A DNA stretch of 64,000 bases from Bog-473 sp963788585 (GCA_963788585.1 CAWBHA010000006.1:124001-188000); one strand, 5' to 3'; positions 15,803-24,565 are shown, counted from the stretch's first letter. Notes: generated by a model from the sequence alone, not told the origin. Program-made: numbers and translations.

Positions 15803-17554
15803 TCAGAGGTACTGGCCCGTGCCCACCCGCTCGATGGAACGCCCCCCGTGCACCTCGCGGTCCTCGGTGAGCAGCGTGCGGACGTAGACGATCCGCTCGC
15901 CCTTCTTGCCCGAGATGCGCGCCCAGTCGTCGGGATTCGTGGTGTTGGGGAGGTCCTCGTTCTCCTTGTACTCCTGGCGGATCGACTCGAACATGTCCGC
16001 CGTGCGGATGCCTCCGGGCTCGCCCGCGATGACCCGCTTGATGGCCAGCTTCTTGGCCCGGCGCACGATGTTCTCGATCATCGCCCCGCTGGCGAAGTCG
16101 CGGTAGTAGAGGATCTCCTTGTCGCCGTTCTGGTAGGTGACCTCGAGGAAACGGTTCTCGTCGTCCTCTTTGTACATGTCGGCCACCGTCTGCTCGATCA
16201 TGGCCTGGACCGCCTTGTTGGGGTCGCCGCCCCCGAGTCGATTGACCTCGGCCGCGTCGAGCGGCACGCTCGTCGTGAGGTAGCGGCTGAAGATCTGCCC
16301 GGCCGCCTCCTCATTGGGCCGCTCGATCTTGATCTTCACGTCGAGGCGCCCCGGCCGCAGGATGGCGGGGTCGATCAGGTCCTCGCGGTTGGAGGCACCG
16401 ATCACGATGACGTCGCGCAGCGACTCCACCCCGTCGATCTCGGCCAGGAGCTGCGGCACGATGGTGGACTCCATGTCCGAGCTGATGCCGGTGCCGCGGG
16501 TGCGGAAGAGCGATTCCATCTCGTCGAAGAACACGATGACCGGCATCCCCTCGTCGGCCTTCTCCCGGGCCCGCTGGAAGACCTGGCGGATCTGGCGCTC
16601 CGTCTCGCCCACGTATTTGTTGAGCAGCTCGGGACCCTTGATGTTCAGGAAGAAGCTGCGCACGTTGTCGTTGCCGGTCTTCTCGGCCACTTTCTTGGCC
16701 AGGGAGTTGGCGACGGCCTTGGCGATGAGCGTCTTGCCGCACCCCGGCGGGCCGTACAAGAGGATGCCCTTGGGGGCCGGGAGCGAATACTCGACGAAGA
16801 GCTCGCGGTGCATATACGGGAGCTCCACGGCGTCGGTGATGGCCTCGATCTGTACGTCGAGGCCGCCCACGTCCGCGTAAGTGATGTCGGGCACCTCCTC
16901 GAGGACGAGCTCCTCGCTCTCGAGCTTCGGCAGCTTCTCGATGAGCAGCTGGGTACGCACGTCCATCAGAAGTGAGTCGCCCGCCCGGATCCTCGTGCCC
17001 ATCATGTCCTCGGACAGCTCCGCCACCCGCTCCTCGTCCGCCCGGGCGAACACGACACAGCGCCGCCTGTCCTCGAGCTGCTCCTTCAGCGTGACGACCT
17101 CGCCCGAGAAGTCGCCGTCGCGGACGAGGACCACGTTCAGGCTCTCGTTGAGGACGACTTCGTTCCCCTTGCGGATGGCGCCGGGGTCGATGTCCGGGTG
17201 CAGGCTCACGCGCATCTTGCGTCCGCTGGAGAAGACGTCCACCGTGCCGTCCTCGTTCACGCCGAGGAAGGTCCCGTACGCGGCCGGTGGCTGCGTGAGC
17301 TTCTCCACCTCTTCGCGCAGCGCGGCCAACTGCTCCTTGGCCTGCTGCAGCGTGAAGGTCAGCTTCTCGTTCTGCGAGGTCGCCTGGGCGAGTTGCCCCT
17401 TCGACTCGAGCAACCGCTCCTCGAGCGACTGGACCCGGCCGGGGCTCTCCTGCAACCGCCGCCGGAGCGCGTGGATCTCATCCTCGGCATCGGTCAGCTC
17501 GGAGCGGAGCGCTTCAAGCTGAGCAGCGGTTTCGTCGGGAGATGCGTTCACCAT
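15803..17554 (-). CDS. arc: Proteasomal AAA ATPase Arc/Mpa
   Basis: A 583-residue hexameric unfoldase that recognises pupylated proteins and feeds them to the 20S core. Parts in order: N-terminal coiled coil (about 10-88) that binds Pup; tandem OB-like domains (about 92-215); AAA module with Walker A GPPGCGKT (268-275) and Walker B VIVFFDE (339-345); and a C-terminal GQYL tail of the HbYX-like type that docks on PrcA. The ATG at 17554 is followed by a GTG, so the exact first residue is uncertain by one. It is the first gene of the minus-strand proteasome run. Confidence 0.96.
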   Translation of the reverse strand: MVNASPDETAAQLEALRSELTDAEDEIHALRRRLQESPGRVQSLEERLLESKGQLAQATSQNEKLTFTLQQAKEQLAALREEVEKLTQPPAAYGTFLGVNEDGTVDVFSSGRKMRVSLHPDIDPGAIRKGNEVVLNESLNVVLVRDGDFSGEVVTLKEQLEDRRRCVVFARADEERVAELSEDMMGTRIRAGDSLLMDVRTQLLIEKLPKLESEELVLEEVPDITYADVGGLDVQIEAITDAVELPYMHRELFVEYSLPAPKGILLYGPPGCGKTLIAKAVANSLAKKVAEKTGNDNVRSFFLNIKGPELLNKYVGETERQIRQVFQRAREKADEGMPVIVFFDEMESLFRTRGTGISSDMESTIVPQLLAEIDGVESLRDVIVIGASNREDLIDPAILRPGRLDVKIKIERPNEEAAGQIFSRYLTTSVPLDAAEVNRLGGGDPNKAVQAMIEQTVADMYKEDDENRFLEVTYQNGDKEILYYRDFASGAMIENIVRRAKKLAIKRVIAGEPGGIRTADMFESIRQEYKENEDLPNTTNPDDWARISGKKGERIVYVRTLLTEDREVHGGRSIERVGTGQYL

Positions 17555-17739
17555 TGGTCACCCTAGCCCTCGGGTCGGCGGGTTTTGCCGGCAACTTGAG
17601 TGCACCACGGATGAACCGGGAATGTGGGCCCGAACAGGTAGGGTGGAGGGACTGCGACGCCGGATTGACGGCTGTCGGAGCGCCTCACTACGGTCAAATT
17701 GGCCTGTCGGGCGGCTGTGACAAGGGAGAGGCTCGGGAC

Positions 17740-17976
17740 ATGAAGGTCTGGATCGATCAGGATCTCTGCACCGGCGACGGCCTGTGCGAGGAGATCGCGC
17801 CGGCCGTGTTCACCCTCCTCGACGACGGCCTCGCCTACGTGAAGGAAGGCGACGACATCAAGAACGAGCCGGGCGGGTCCGCCGGGATGGCCGCCGTGCC
17901 GGGCGACCTCGAGGACGCGGTCGTCGAGGCCTCCGAGGAGTGCCCCGGCGAGTGCATCTTCATCGAGCGCGACTGA
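17740..17976 (+). CDS. Single-cluster ferredoxin
   Basis: A 78-residue ferredoxin, probably carrying one [3Fe-4S] or [4Fe-4S] cluster, with cysteines in CTGDGLC near the N-terminus and CPGEC near the C-terminus. Its spacing resembles the small ferredoxins that serve cytochrome P450s in actinobacteria. The ATG at 17740 is preceded by AGGGAGAG; the longer open frame upstream is not ferredoxin-like. It is divergent from the arc gene across 185 bases, a pair arrangement I recall near mpa/arc genes of related bacteria but did not check. Its redox partner is not encoded in the window. Confidence 0.9.
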   Translation: MKVWIDQDLCTGDGLCEEIAPAVFTLLDDGLAYVKEGDDIKNEPGGSAGMAAVPGDLEDAVVEASEECPGECIFIERD

Positions 17977-18078
17977 TCCGCTTTCCGCCCGGCGCGCCTC
18001 TTCCCCGACCAGCCCCGGCCGCGCCCTGCGCCCCCGTCCTCGGCGCCTCGCCGGCGTCAGGGCGGCGTCACCGTCGGC

Positions 18079-18420
18079 TCAGGGCTCGAGCGCACCGCCC
18101 AGCAGACCGCGGAACTCGTCGTCGCCGATTGTCGCTGCGTCCCTGGGCCGGATCCGCAGGGTCCCCTTGCCGCTGGACAACGTCGGGTGGCGCGCCGCGA
18201 AGCCTCCGTCGTTGTCCTTGCGCCAGCCGTACACGGACACGCCGTGCCGCCAGACGCCGAGGTTGAGGCGCCGGTCCCCCACCCGGTAGCCCGGCATGCC
18301 GTAGGACAGTGCAACCTCGACCTCGGGGTGCTCGGCTAGGACGATCGCATGGAGCCGGTCGAACAGTGGCCGCCGCGACGGGTCGATGGCGTCGATGTAC
18401 GCCTGCAGGTCGGGATCCAT
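18079..18420 (-). CDS. DUF1801-like small protein
   Basis: A 113-residue protein resembling the DUF1801/YdhG family (frataxin-like fold): an N-terminal helix with IDAIDPSRRPLFDRL, a strand with EVALSYGMPGYRVG, and a GVSVYGW strand. Members are small cytoplasmic proteins without firm function. The ATG at 18420 begins one base after the stop of trmI, suggesting co-transcription. Confidence 0.65.
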   Translation of the reverse strand: MDPDLQAYIDAIDPSRRPLFDRLHAIVLAEHPEVEVALSYGMPGYRVGDRRLNLGVWRHGVSVYGWRKDNDGGFAARHPTLSSGKGTLRIRPRDAATIGDDEFRGLLGGALEP

Positions 18421-18421
18421 G

Positions 18422-19192
18422 TCAGGCGTGTAGTCGCCGCGCGGTCGTGAGGAAGCCGGTGTGGCCGACCATGCGATGGTCGGGCCGCACCGAGCGTGCC
18501 TCGATGTGCCAGGTCCGTCGCATGACCTCCTGCGTCTCGGCCAGGCCGAAGCGCGCGCCGTCGGCGTCCAGCGCCTGGCGTAGCAGAGCCGTCTGGTTGA
18601 TCGTGGGCAGGTACGCCAGGAGGATGCCGCCCGGGCGCAGTGCGGTGCCGGCGGCCTCGACCACCTTGTGCGGCTCGGGCATGTCGAGCAGGACGCGGTC
18701 GAGATCGGCCTCGTCGATGCCCGCGGTGACGTCGCGGATCTCGACCCGGTACGGGACGTCCCCCAGCGTGTCCCGCACGTTGGCCTGCGCCCGTACGGCG
18801 AAGTCCTCGCGCAGCTCGTAGCCCACGACCGATGCGCCCGCACGTAGGACCGTCAGGGAGAGGGCGCCCGACCCCACCCCCGCCTCGAGCACCCGCTGGC
18901 CCGGGGCGATGTCGGCGGCGATGAGGATGGCCCCGAGATCCTTGGGATAGATGACCTGTGCACCACGCGGCATCTTGAGGACGACGTCGCTGAGCGTCGG
19001 ACGCAGCGCGAGGAACGTCCGCCCGGTCGAGCCGGTGACCCTGCAGCCCTCGGCAGCCCCGATGATGTCGTCGTGCGCCAACACCCCCGCGTGGGTGTGG
19101 AAGGTGGCGCCGGCGACCAACGTGATGAGGTAGCGGCGGTCCTTGGGGTCGATGAGAAGCACCCGCTCCCCCGTCGCGAGTGGGCCCGGCAC
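18422..19192 (-). CDS. trmI: tRNA (adenine58-N1)-methyltransferase TrmI
   Basis: A 256-residue SAM-dependent enzyme that methylates A58 in the T-loop of tRNA, usually as a tetramer. An N-terminal beta domain (about 1-70) precedes the Rossmann domain with motif I VLEAGVGSGALS and the conserved RGAQVIYPKDLG segment just before it; LLDMPEPHKVV corresponds to the catalytic-site motif. The start is GTG at 19192. It stands upstream of the proteasome genes as in mycobacteria, where trmI lies near mpa. Confidence 0.93.
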   Translation of the reverse strand: MPGPLATGERVLLIDPKDRRYLITLVAGATFHTHAGVLAHDDIIGAAEGCRVTGSTGRTFLALRPTLSDVVLKMPRGAQVIYPKDLGAILIAADIAPGQRVLEAGVGSGALSLTVLRAGASVVGYELREDFAVRAQANVRDTLGDVPYRVEIRDVTAGIDEADLDRVLLDMPEPHKVVEAAGTALRPGGILLAYLPTINQTALLRQALDADGARFGLAETQEVMRRTWHIEARSVRPDHRMVGHTGFLTTARRLHA

Positions 19193-19197
19193 GGGCG

Positions 19198-19428
19198 TCA
19201 GCCGTCGGCGACCGGCGCGGCTGTGAGGGCGGGAGGCGCCTTGCGGTCACGCACCGTGATGAGCACCTGCTCACCCGGTGCCACCTTCACGGTCGACACG
19301 GCGCCGCCCCGGTCGTTCAGGACCCGGCGGAGGAAGAACGTGGCGCCGGCCAGCAGGAACCAGTACCAGTTCCCGGCCAGCCCGCGGCGGACGCCCGCCC
19401 GCAGGAAGCGTCGGAGGAGCACGTCCAC
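19198..19428 (-). CDS. Small membrane protein (76 residues)
   Basis: An unrecognised protein with one probable transmembrane segment (around residues 18-34, WYWFLLAGATFFL) preceded by a strongly basic stretch, then a small polar domain of about 40 residues. The GTG at 19428 begins one base before the end of the upstream gene's stop region, i.e. directly adjacent to it. It is the last of three consecutive small membrane-protein genes. Confidence 0.6.
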   Translation of the reverse strand: MDVLLRRFLRAGVRRGLAGNWYWFLLAGATFFLRRVLNDRGGAVSTVKVAPGEQVLITVRDRKAPPALTAAPVADG

Positions 19429-19429
19429 G

Positions 19430-19663
19430 TCAGAGCCGCCTGATCTCGACCACGGCCGACTTGGCCCGGCCGCGCCGGCGACCCGCCAGGAAGGCCAACG
19501 CGATGACGAGGATGCCGATGGCACCGGCCACGGCCAGTCCGCGCGGCGCCGCCGCGCGCGCCGTCGCTTCGCCTTCGCCCACCACCTGTGCGTACGCCGC
19601 CTGGAGGTCCTCCCGCGTGATCAGTCGCCCGTTGCTCCCTACCCTCGTCGTCGTGGCTGCCAT
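19430..19663 (-). CDS. Small membrane protein (77 residues)
   Basis: An unrecognised protein with an N-terminal helical segment (ITREDLQAAYAQVVGEGE) and one transmembrane helix (around residues 46-64, GLAVAGAIGILVIALAFLAG in essence), ending in a basic tail. The ATG at 19663 overlaps the TGA of the upstream holin-like gene by one base (TGATG), so translation is probably coupled. Confidence 0.65.
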   Translation of the reverse strand: MAATTTRVGSNGRLITREDLQAAYAQVVGEGEATARAAAPRGLAVAGAIGILVIALAFLAGRRRGRAKSAVVEIRRL

Positions 19664-20067
19664 CAGCTCGCTCCCTCCTGTCGATCCTCGCCCGTGGCGT
19701 CCACGGTCGTCTCGCGCCGGGCCGCCACCACCGGCAGCTTCTGCTTCCCGGGTCCCGCTGTGACGCGCCACGCGGCGACGCCGACGACGGCGATGCCGAG
19801 CACGACCACCACCGCGTAGGGCACCCACGACCAGTCACCGGTCAGCGCAGCGCCCGTCTCGGTCTGGAGGAGGCGCAGGATCCCGATGAGGATCAGCAGG
19901 ATGCCTCCCGCCAGGAAGAACGAACCGGCGATTCCCATGGAGAGAAAGCGCCCGAGCCCCCGGAGGGGCTCGACGGTCTCCTGCTTGATGTAGTCGACCG
20001 TCAGCTGGAAGGCGTCGTCCCCGGCGTTGCGCAGGCCGTGGCTGCCGTTGTCTGACCGTGGTGCCAT
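19663..20067 (-). CDS. Holin-like / DUF1469-type small membrane protein
   Basis: A 134-residue protein with two hydrophobic helices (about 46-68 and 83-102), flanked by polar ends. The N-terminal helix with TVEPLRGLGRF and the GxxGSFFLAGGILLILIG pattern resemble proteins annotated as actinobacterial Holin-X or DUF1469; this similarity is from memory. There is no phage context. It heads a three-gene set of small membrane proteins and is coupled by one-base overlap to the next. Confidence 0.7.
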   Translation of the reverse strand: MAPRSDNGSHGLRNAGDDAFQLTVDYIKQETVEPLRGLGRFLSMGIAGSFFLAGGILLILIGILRLLQTETGAALTGDWSWVPYAVVVVLGIAVVGVAAWRVTAGPGKQKLPVVAARRETTVDATGEDRQEGAS

Positions 20068-20126
20068 GTGGCGCACAATCCTGGTGCCTGGGCGGACGGT
20101 GTGCAAACACCGTGCCGCGGCGTGCC

Positions 20127-20543
20127 TCAGTCGCGGTCCCGCAGGACGTAGGTCGACGAGGCCCGCGCCACCAGACGCGCCTCGTCCTGGTCCGGCTGCC
20201 GGGCCAGGACGCTCGCTTCGACGAAGGCCACGGTGCGTCCGCCCGAGACGACCTCGGCGACACAGGTCAGCTCGGCGCCCGGCGTCACTGCAGCGAGGAA
20301 GCTCACCTTGATCTCGGCGTTGGCGCAGAAGACCCGGCGTCCTTCGACGAACGTCACCGCGGCGGCGCCCATGGAGGAGTCGGCGAAGGCACCGATGAAG
20401 CCCCCTTGCATGATCCCGGCCGGGTTGGCGAACCGCTCGTCCGCCTGCATGCGCCAGGTGCAGCGTCCGGGCGCGGACTTGTCCACACAGGTCATGCCGA
20501 GTGTGAGATCGCTGTTCGGGGGTACCTGCATACGCGATGCCAT
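20127..20543 (-). CDS. PaaI-family hotdog-fold thioesterase
   Basis: A 138-residue acyl-CoA thioesterase of the hotdog superfamily. The segment NPAGIMQGGFIGAFADSSMGAA contains the helix and Gly-Gly turn typical of the PaaI branch, followed by strands AEIKVSFLAAV and GRTVAFVEASV. The substrate is not known; PaaI enzymes release CoA from dead-end aromatic or acyl thioesters. It is divergent from the transketolase gene across 61 bases. Confidence 0.85.
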   Translation of the reverse strand: MASRMQVPPNSDLTLGMTCVDKSAPGRCTWRMQADERFANPAGIMQGGFIGAFADSSMGAAAVTFVEGRRVFCANAEIKVSFLAAVTPGAELTCVAEVVSGGRTVAFVEASVLARQPDQDEARLVARASSTYVLRDRD

Positions 20544-20604
20544 GGGCCGGAAGCGTAGGCGAGCCCCTCGCGGCGCAGCAGGGGCGGACGGTTAGGGTGA
20601 CCGT

Positions 20605-22629
20605 GTGACGGTGCAGACATCGCCTCAGGTCGTGCAGGACCCCCGGTTGGTCGAGCTGGGCATCAACGTGATCCGCGGTCTCGCGATGGACGCGCCCGAA
20701 CGAGCGGACTCGGGGCACTCGGGCACTGCCATGGCGCTGGCGCCGCTGGCGCACGTGCTCTGGACGCGCATCATGCACTACGACCCGCGCGACCCGCAGT
20801 GGCCGGATCGTGACCGCTTCGTCCTTTCCTGCGGGCACGCCTGCATCCTCCAATACGCGATGCTCCACTTGACCGGCTACGACCTCTCCCTGGAGGACCT
20901 GCGCGAGTTCCGCCAGTGGGGCAGCCGGACGCCTGGGCATCCCGAATACCACCACACGGCCGGGCTCGAAGTGACCACCGGCCCGCTCGGCCAGGGGTTC
21001 GCCAACGCGGTGGGCATGGCCCTGGCCGAACGCTGGGTGCGCACGACGTTCGGCAGCGAAGTGTGCGACCACCGCACCTTCGTCATCGCCAGCGACGGTT
21101 GCATCATGGAGGGCATCTCCCACGAGGCGGCCTCGCTGGCGGGGCACCTCGGTCTGGGGCGGCTCCTGGCGGTCTACGACGACAACCACATCACGATCGA
21201 CGGGCCGACCGAGCTCGCCTACGGCGACGACCCGGTCGAGCGCTTCGAGGCCTACGGGTGGCGTGTGCGCTACCTGGGCGAGATGGCCAACGACGTCGAC
21301 AGCCTGGAGGCGGCGATCCGGGAGGCGTTGGACTTCCCCGCCGACGGCCCCGACGCCAAGCCCAACCTGCTGGTGCTGCGCAGCCACATCGGGTGGCCGT
21401 CGCCCCACCTGACCGATACCGCGAAGGCGCACGGGTCCCCCTTCGGCGAGGCGGAGATCCGCGCCACCAAGGAGATCCTGCGCCTGCCGACCGACCAGAC
21501 GTTCTGGGTCCCCGACGAGGTGCGCGAGTTCTACGGCCTGGAGGTCGGCCGCGGGGCGCAGGAGCGCGCCGCCTGGGAGGAGCGCTTCGCCGCCTGGGGC
21601 GGTGACCGCGCCGCCTGGGACGCGGCCCATGCCGGTCATGGCCTCCCCGGGTGGGACGACGACCTCCCCCACTTCGAGTCGGGCACCGAGCTGGCGACGC
21701 GGCACGCCCTCAATCAGTGCATCGACGCCACCGCCGACCAGCTGCCCGGCCTCATTGCCGGCTCGGCGGACCTCACCGGCAACAACGGCGTGAAGCTCGC
21801 AGATGCCGAGGCGCTGGAGGCGGGGACGCCCGGAGGGACGCAGCTGCACTTCGGGATCCGAGAGCACGGCATGGGCGCGGTGATGAACGGCATGGCCCAG
21901 CATGGCGGCGTCCTGCCGGTCGGCGGGACGTTCTTCGTCTTCTCCGACTACATGCGTCCCGCCGTGCGCCTGGCCTCGATGACGGGCTGCCACGTCGTCT
22001 ACTCGTGGAGCCACGACTCCATCGGGCTGGGCGAGGACGGCCCGACCCACCAGCCCATCGAGCACCTGGCGTCGCTGCGGGCCATGCCCGGCGTCAGCCT
22101 CATCCGCCCCGCCGATGCCAACGAGACGGCCCAGGCGTGGCGCCTGGCGGTGGAGGCGGGGAGTCCCGTCGGCCTGATCCTGACCCGCCAGGACATCCCT
22201 GTTCTCGCCGAGACGGACGGACTGGCGCCCGAGGGCGTGCAGCGCGGCGCCTACGTGCTGGCCGAGCCCGAGGGCGGACCGCCCGTGATCGTCCTGGCCG
22301 GCTCCGGGAGCGAGGTCCAGCACTGTGTGGCCGCGGCGGCCACCCTGGCGACCGACGGGGTCCGTGCCCGCGTCGTGTCCTTTCCGAGCTGGGACCGCTT
22401 CGAGGCGCAGCCCGACGACTACCGGGCCTCGGTCTTCCCGGCGGGCGTGCCGGTACTCAGCATCGAAGCCGGGTCGACCTTCGGGTGGGACCGCTACGCC
22501 GACGACGCCATCGGTATCGACCACTTCGGCGCCTCGGCCCCGGGCGCGATCGCAATGGAGAAGTTCGGGTTCACGGCGGACCACGTGGTCGAACGGGCCC
22601 GGGCCCTCCTGGCGCGTCGCGGAGGCTGA
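20605..22629 (+). CDS. tkt: Transketolase
   Basis: A 674-residue thiamine-diphosphate enzyme that moves two-carbon units between sugars in the pentose phosphate pathway. The thiamine motif is seen as ASDGCIMEG...YDDNHITIDG: the first Gly of the usual GDG is Ser here. The N-terminal segment with GHSGTAM and the central pyrimidine-domain segment with GIREHGMGA are typical. GTG at 20605 is chosen as start because the family-typical N-terminus follows. It opens a plus-strand run with transaldolase and 6-phosphogluconolactonase. Confidence 0.96.
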   Translation: MTVQTSPQVVQDPRLVELGINVIRGLAMDAPERADSGHSGTAMALAPLAHVLWTRIMHYDPRDPQWPDRDRFVLSCGHACILQYAMLHLTGYDLSLEDLREFRQWGSRTPGHPEYHHTAGLEVTTGPLGQGFANAVGMALAERWVRTTFGSEVCDHRTFVIASDGCIMEGISHEAASLAGHLGLGRLLAVYDDNHITIDGPTELAYGDDPVERFEAYGWRVRYLGEMANDVDSLEAAIREALDFPADGPDAKPNLLVLRSHIGWPSPHLTDTAKAHGSPFGEAEIRATKEILRLPTDQTFWVPDEVREFYGLEVGRGAQERAAWEERFAAWGGDRAAWDAAHAGHGLPGWDDDLPHFESGTELATRHALNQCIDATADQLPGLIAGSADLTGNNGVKLADAEALEAGTPGGTQLHFGIREHGMGAVMNGMAQHGGVLPVGGTFFVFSDYMRPAVRLASMTGCHVVYSWSHDSIGLGEDGPTHQPIEHLASLRAMPGVSLIRPADANETAQAWRLAVEAGSPVGLILTRQDIPVLAETDGLAPEGVQRGAYVLAEPEGGPPVIVLAGSGSEVQHCVAAAATLATDGVRARVVSFPSWDRFEAQPDDYRASVFPAGVPVLSIEAGSTFGWDRYADDAIGIDHFGASAPGAIAMEKFGFTADHVVERARALLARRGG

Positions 22630-22665
22630 CCCGGCTCCCCGCGCCCGCCGCCCGCGGCGCGTGCC

Positions 22666-22707
22666 ACGACGAACGACCGACGACGAACGACCGACGACGA
22701 ACGACGA
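22666..22707. repeat. Three tandem copies of a 14-bp unit
   Basis: ACGACGAACGACCG occurs at 22666-22679 and 22680-22693, and again with two end changes at 22694-22707, between tkt and tal. It lies 27 bases before the tal start, within the untranslated spacer. Function unknown; it could be a protein-binding array or simple slippage. Confidence 0.8.
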
Positions 22708-22733
22708 AGCGACGGGAAGGGAGCCATCCCCGA

Positions 22734-23849
22734 ATGACCCGACTACAAGAGCTCTACGACATCGGCGGCCAGAGCCCGTGGCTGGACAACCTCCGCCGCG
22801 ACTGGATCAAGGGAGGGCAGCTGGCCGAGTTGCTCCGGCTCGGCGTGCGCGGCATCACGTCGAACCCGACGATCTTCGCCAAGGCCATCAGCGGCCAGGA
22901 CACCTACGACGACCAATTCCGTTCTCTCATGCACGACCACACGGTCGAGAGCGCCTACTGGGAGATGGCGATCACCGATATCCGCGACGCGTTGGAGATG
23001 CTCCGACCGCTCTACGACGAGAGCGACGGCGAGGACGGCTTCGTCTCGCTGGAGGTCTCGCCCGCCCAGGCGCACGACACCGAGGAGACGGTGTCGTCCG
23101 CCCGCGAGCTGCACGAGCGCATCGCCCAGCCCAACCTCCTCGTCAAAGTGCCGGCCACGCGCCAAGGCATCCCGGCCATCGAGACCCTGATCGGCGAGGG
23201 ACGGAGCACCAACGTCACGTTGATCTTCGGGCTCGACCGCTACGACGAGGTGATGGAGGCCTACCTGCGCGGCCTCGAGACGCTCGTCGCCGCCGGCAGG
23301 GAGGCCGAACTGCCCAAGGTGGCCAGCGTCGCCTCCTTCTTCGTGAGCCGCGTGGACACCGAGGTCGACCGCCGCCTCGAGACCCTGGCCGGCGGCGAGA
23401 ACGGCGACCCGGCCCTTCTCGCCCGCCGCGGGACCGCCGCGGTCGCCCAGGCCCAGGCGGCCTACCAACACTTCCACCACACCTTCGCCGGTGACCGCTG
23501 GGACGCGCTCCGGGCCAAGGGGGCCCGCGTGCAGCGGCCGCTCTGGGCCTCGACGTCGACCAAGAATCCGGGCTATTCCGACCTCCTCTACGTGGACAAC
23601 CTGATCGGCCCGGCCACCGTGAACACGATGCCCGAGCAGACCCTGCGCGCCTTCGAGGAACACGGGACGCTCAGCCGCACCGTCGATGCCGACCCCGACG
23701 CCGCCGCCGCCGCCCTGGCGCAGCTGGCCGATTCGGGCATCGACATGCTCGATGTGGAGCAGACCCTCGAGGACGAGGGCGTCCACTCCTTCGCCAAGTC
23801 GTTCGACGAGCTGCTGCAGTCGCTCAGCGACAAGGCCGCGACGTTCTGA
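22734..23849 (+). CDS. tal: Transaldolase
   Basis: A 371-residue enzyme transferring a dihydroxyacetone unit between sugar phosphates. It has the SNPTIF motif near residue 43, the catalytic-lysine segment NLLVKVPAT (around residue 140) and the STNVTLIF strand, in the long form typical of actinobacteria. ATG at 22734 is preceded by GGGAAGGGAG. It follows tkt by 104 bases. In many actinobacteria tal is followed by zwf and opcA; here 6-phosphogluconolactonase follows directly. Confidence 0.96.
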   Translation: MTRLQELYDIGGQSPWLDNLRRDWIKGGQLAELLRLGVRGITSNPTIFAKAISGQDTYDDQFRSLMHDHTVESAYWEMAITDIRDALEMLRPLYDESDGEDGFVSLEVSPAQAHDTEETVSSARELHERIAQPNLLVKVPATRQGIPAIETLIGEGRSTNVTLIFGLDRYDEVMEAYLRGLETLVAAGREAELPKVASVASFFVSRVDTEVDRRLETLAGGENGDPALLARRGTAAVAQAQAAYQHFHHTFAGDRWDALRAKGARVQRPLWASTSTKNPGYSDLLYVDNLIGPATVNTMPEQTLRAFEEHGTLSRTVDADPDAAAAALAQLADSGIDMLDVEQTLEDEGVHSFAKSFDELLQSLSDKAATF

Positions 23850-23865
23850 CCGCGCAGCGAATCGA

Positions 23866-24555
23866 GTGCCCGGATCCGTGCTGACAAAGGTCGACGACCT
23901 TCCCCGTGCCTTCTGCGACGCTGTGCGCGTCGCGTTCGCGGCGCGGCCGGGACCCCGCTTCGCGCTCGTCCTCTCGGGGGGGCCAACCGCCAAGGCCTGC
24001 TACGAGGCGCTGGCGACCGCGGGCGGCGTCGAGTGGGGCATCGTGGACGTCTACATCGGCGACGAACGCTTCGTGCCCCACGGCCACGAAGACGCCAACG
24101 TGCGCATGATCCGCGAGGCGCTGCTCGACCACGTCGACCCCGTCGGGTCCTTCGCCCCCATGCCCACGGGCGGCACGCCGGCCGAGTGCGCCGAGGCCTA
24201 CGCGCGCCTCGTGGCGGACCTGGTGACGGGCCCCGGGATCGACCTGATCCACATGGGCATGGGACCGGACGGCCACACCGCCTCGCTCTTCCCGAGTGCG
24301 GCGAGCCTCGATGCGGGCCCCGGCGAGCTGGTGGTGGCGACGGAGGACCCGTCGCGGCGCAACCCGCACCCACGGCTCACACTCACGCTGCCGGCCATCA
24401 ACTCGGCTCGCCTCGCCCTCTTCACGGTGGCGGGGGCCGCCCACGCGCCGGCGGTGGCCGCGTTGGCGCGCGGTGAGGACCTGCCGGCGGCCCGCGTGCA
24501 CGCCCACGAGACGATCTGGCTGGTCGACGCCGCCGCGTCCGCCGCCGCCCCCTAG
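23866..24555 (+). CDS. pgl: 6-Phosphogluconolactonase
   Basis: A 229-residue enzyme hydrolysing 6-phosphogluconolactone in the oxidative pentose phosphate pathway. Conserved segments include the ALVLSGGPT loop, YIGDERFVP, and the GMGPDGHTASLFP active-site stretch. GTG at 23866 or at 23878 could be the start; neither has a clear ribosome-binding site. It is 16 bases downstream of tal and 10 bases before fbiC. The preceding pathway enzyme (zwf) is not in the window. Confidence 0.92.
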   Translation: MPGSVLTKVDDLPRAFCDAVRVAFAARPGPRFALVLSGGPTAKACYEALATAGGVEWGIVDVYIGDERFVPHGHEDANVRMIREALLDHVDPVGSFAPMPTGGTPAECAEAYARLVADLVTGPGIDLIHMGMGPDGHTASLFPSAASLDAGPGELVVATEDPSRRNPHPRLTLTLPAINSARLALFTVAGAAHAPAVAALARGEDLPAARVHAHETIWLVDAAASAAAP

Positions 24556-24565
24556 ATTGGCGCCG

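Noticed and set aside
14050..15870. A 606-codon plus-strand open frame opposite dop
   Set aside because: Shadow of dop and pup; no family match and no start signal.
19663..22584. A 973-codon minus-strand open frame opposite transketolase
   Set aside because: Only its last 134 codons (the holin-like gene) are protein-like; the rest mirrors tkt and the thioesterase.
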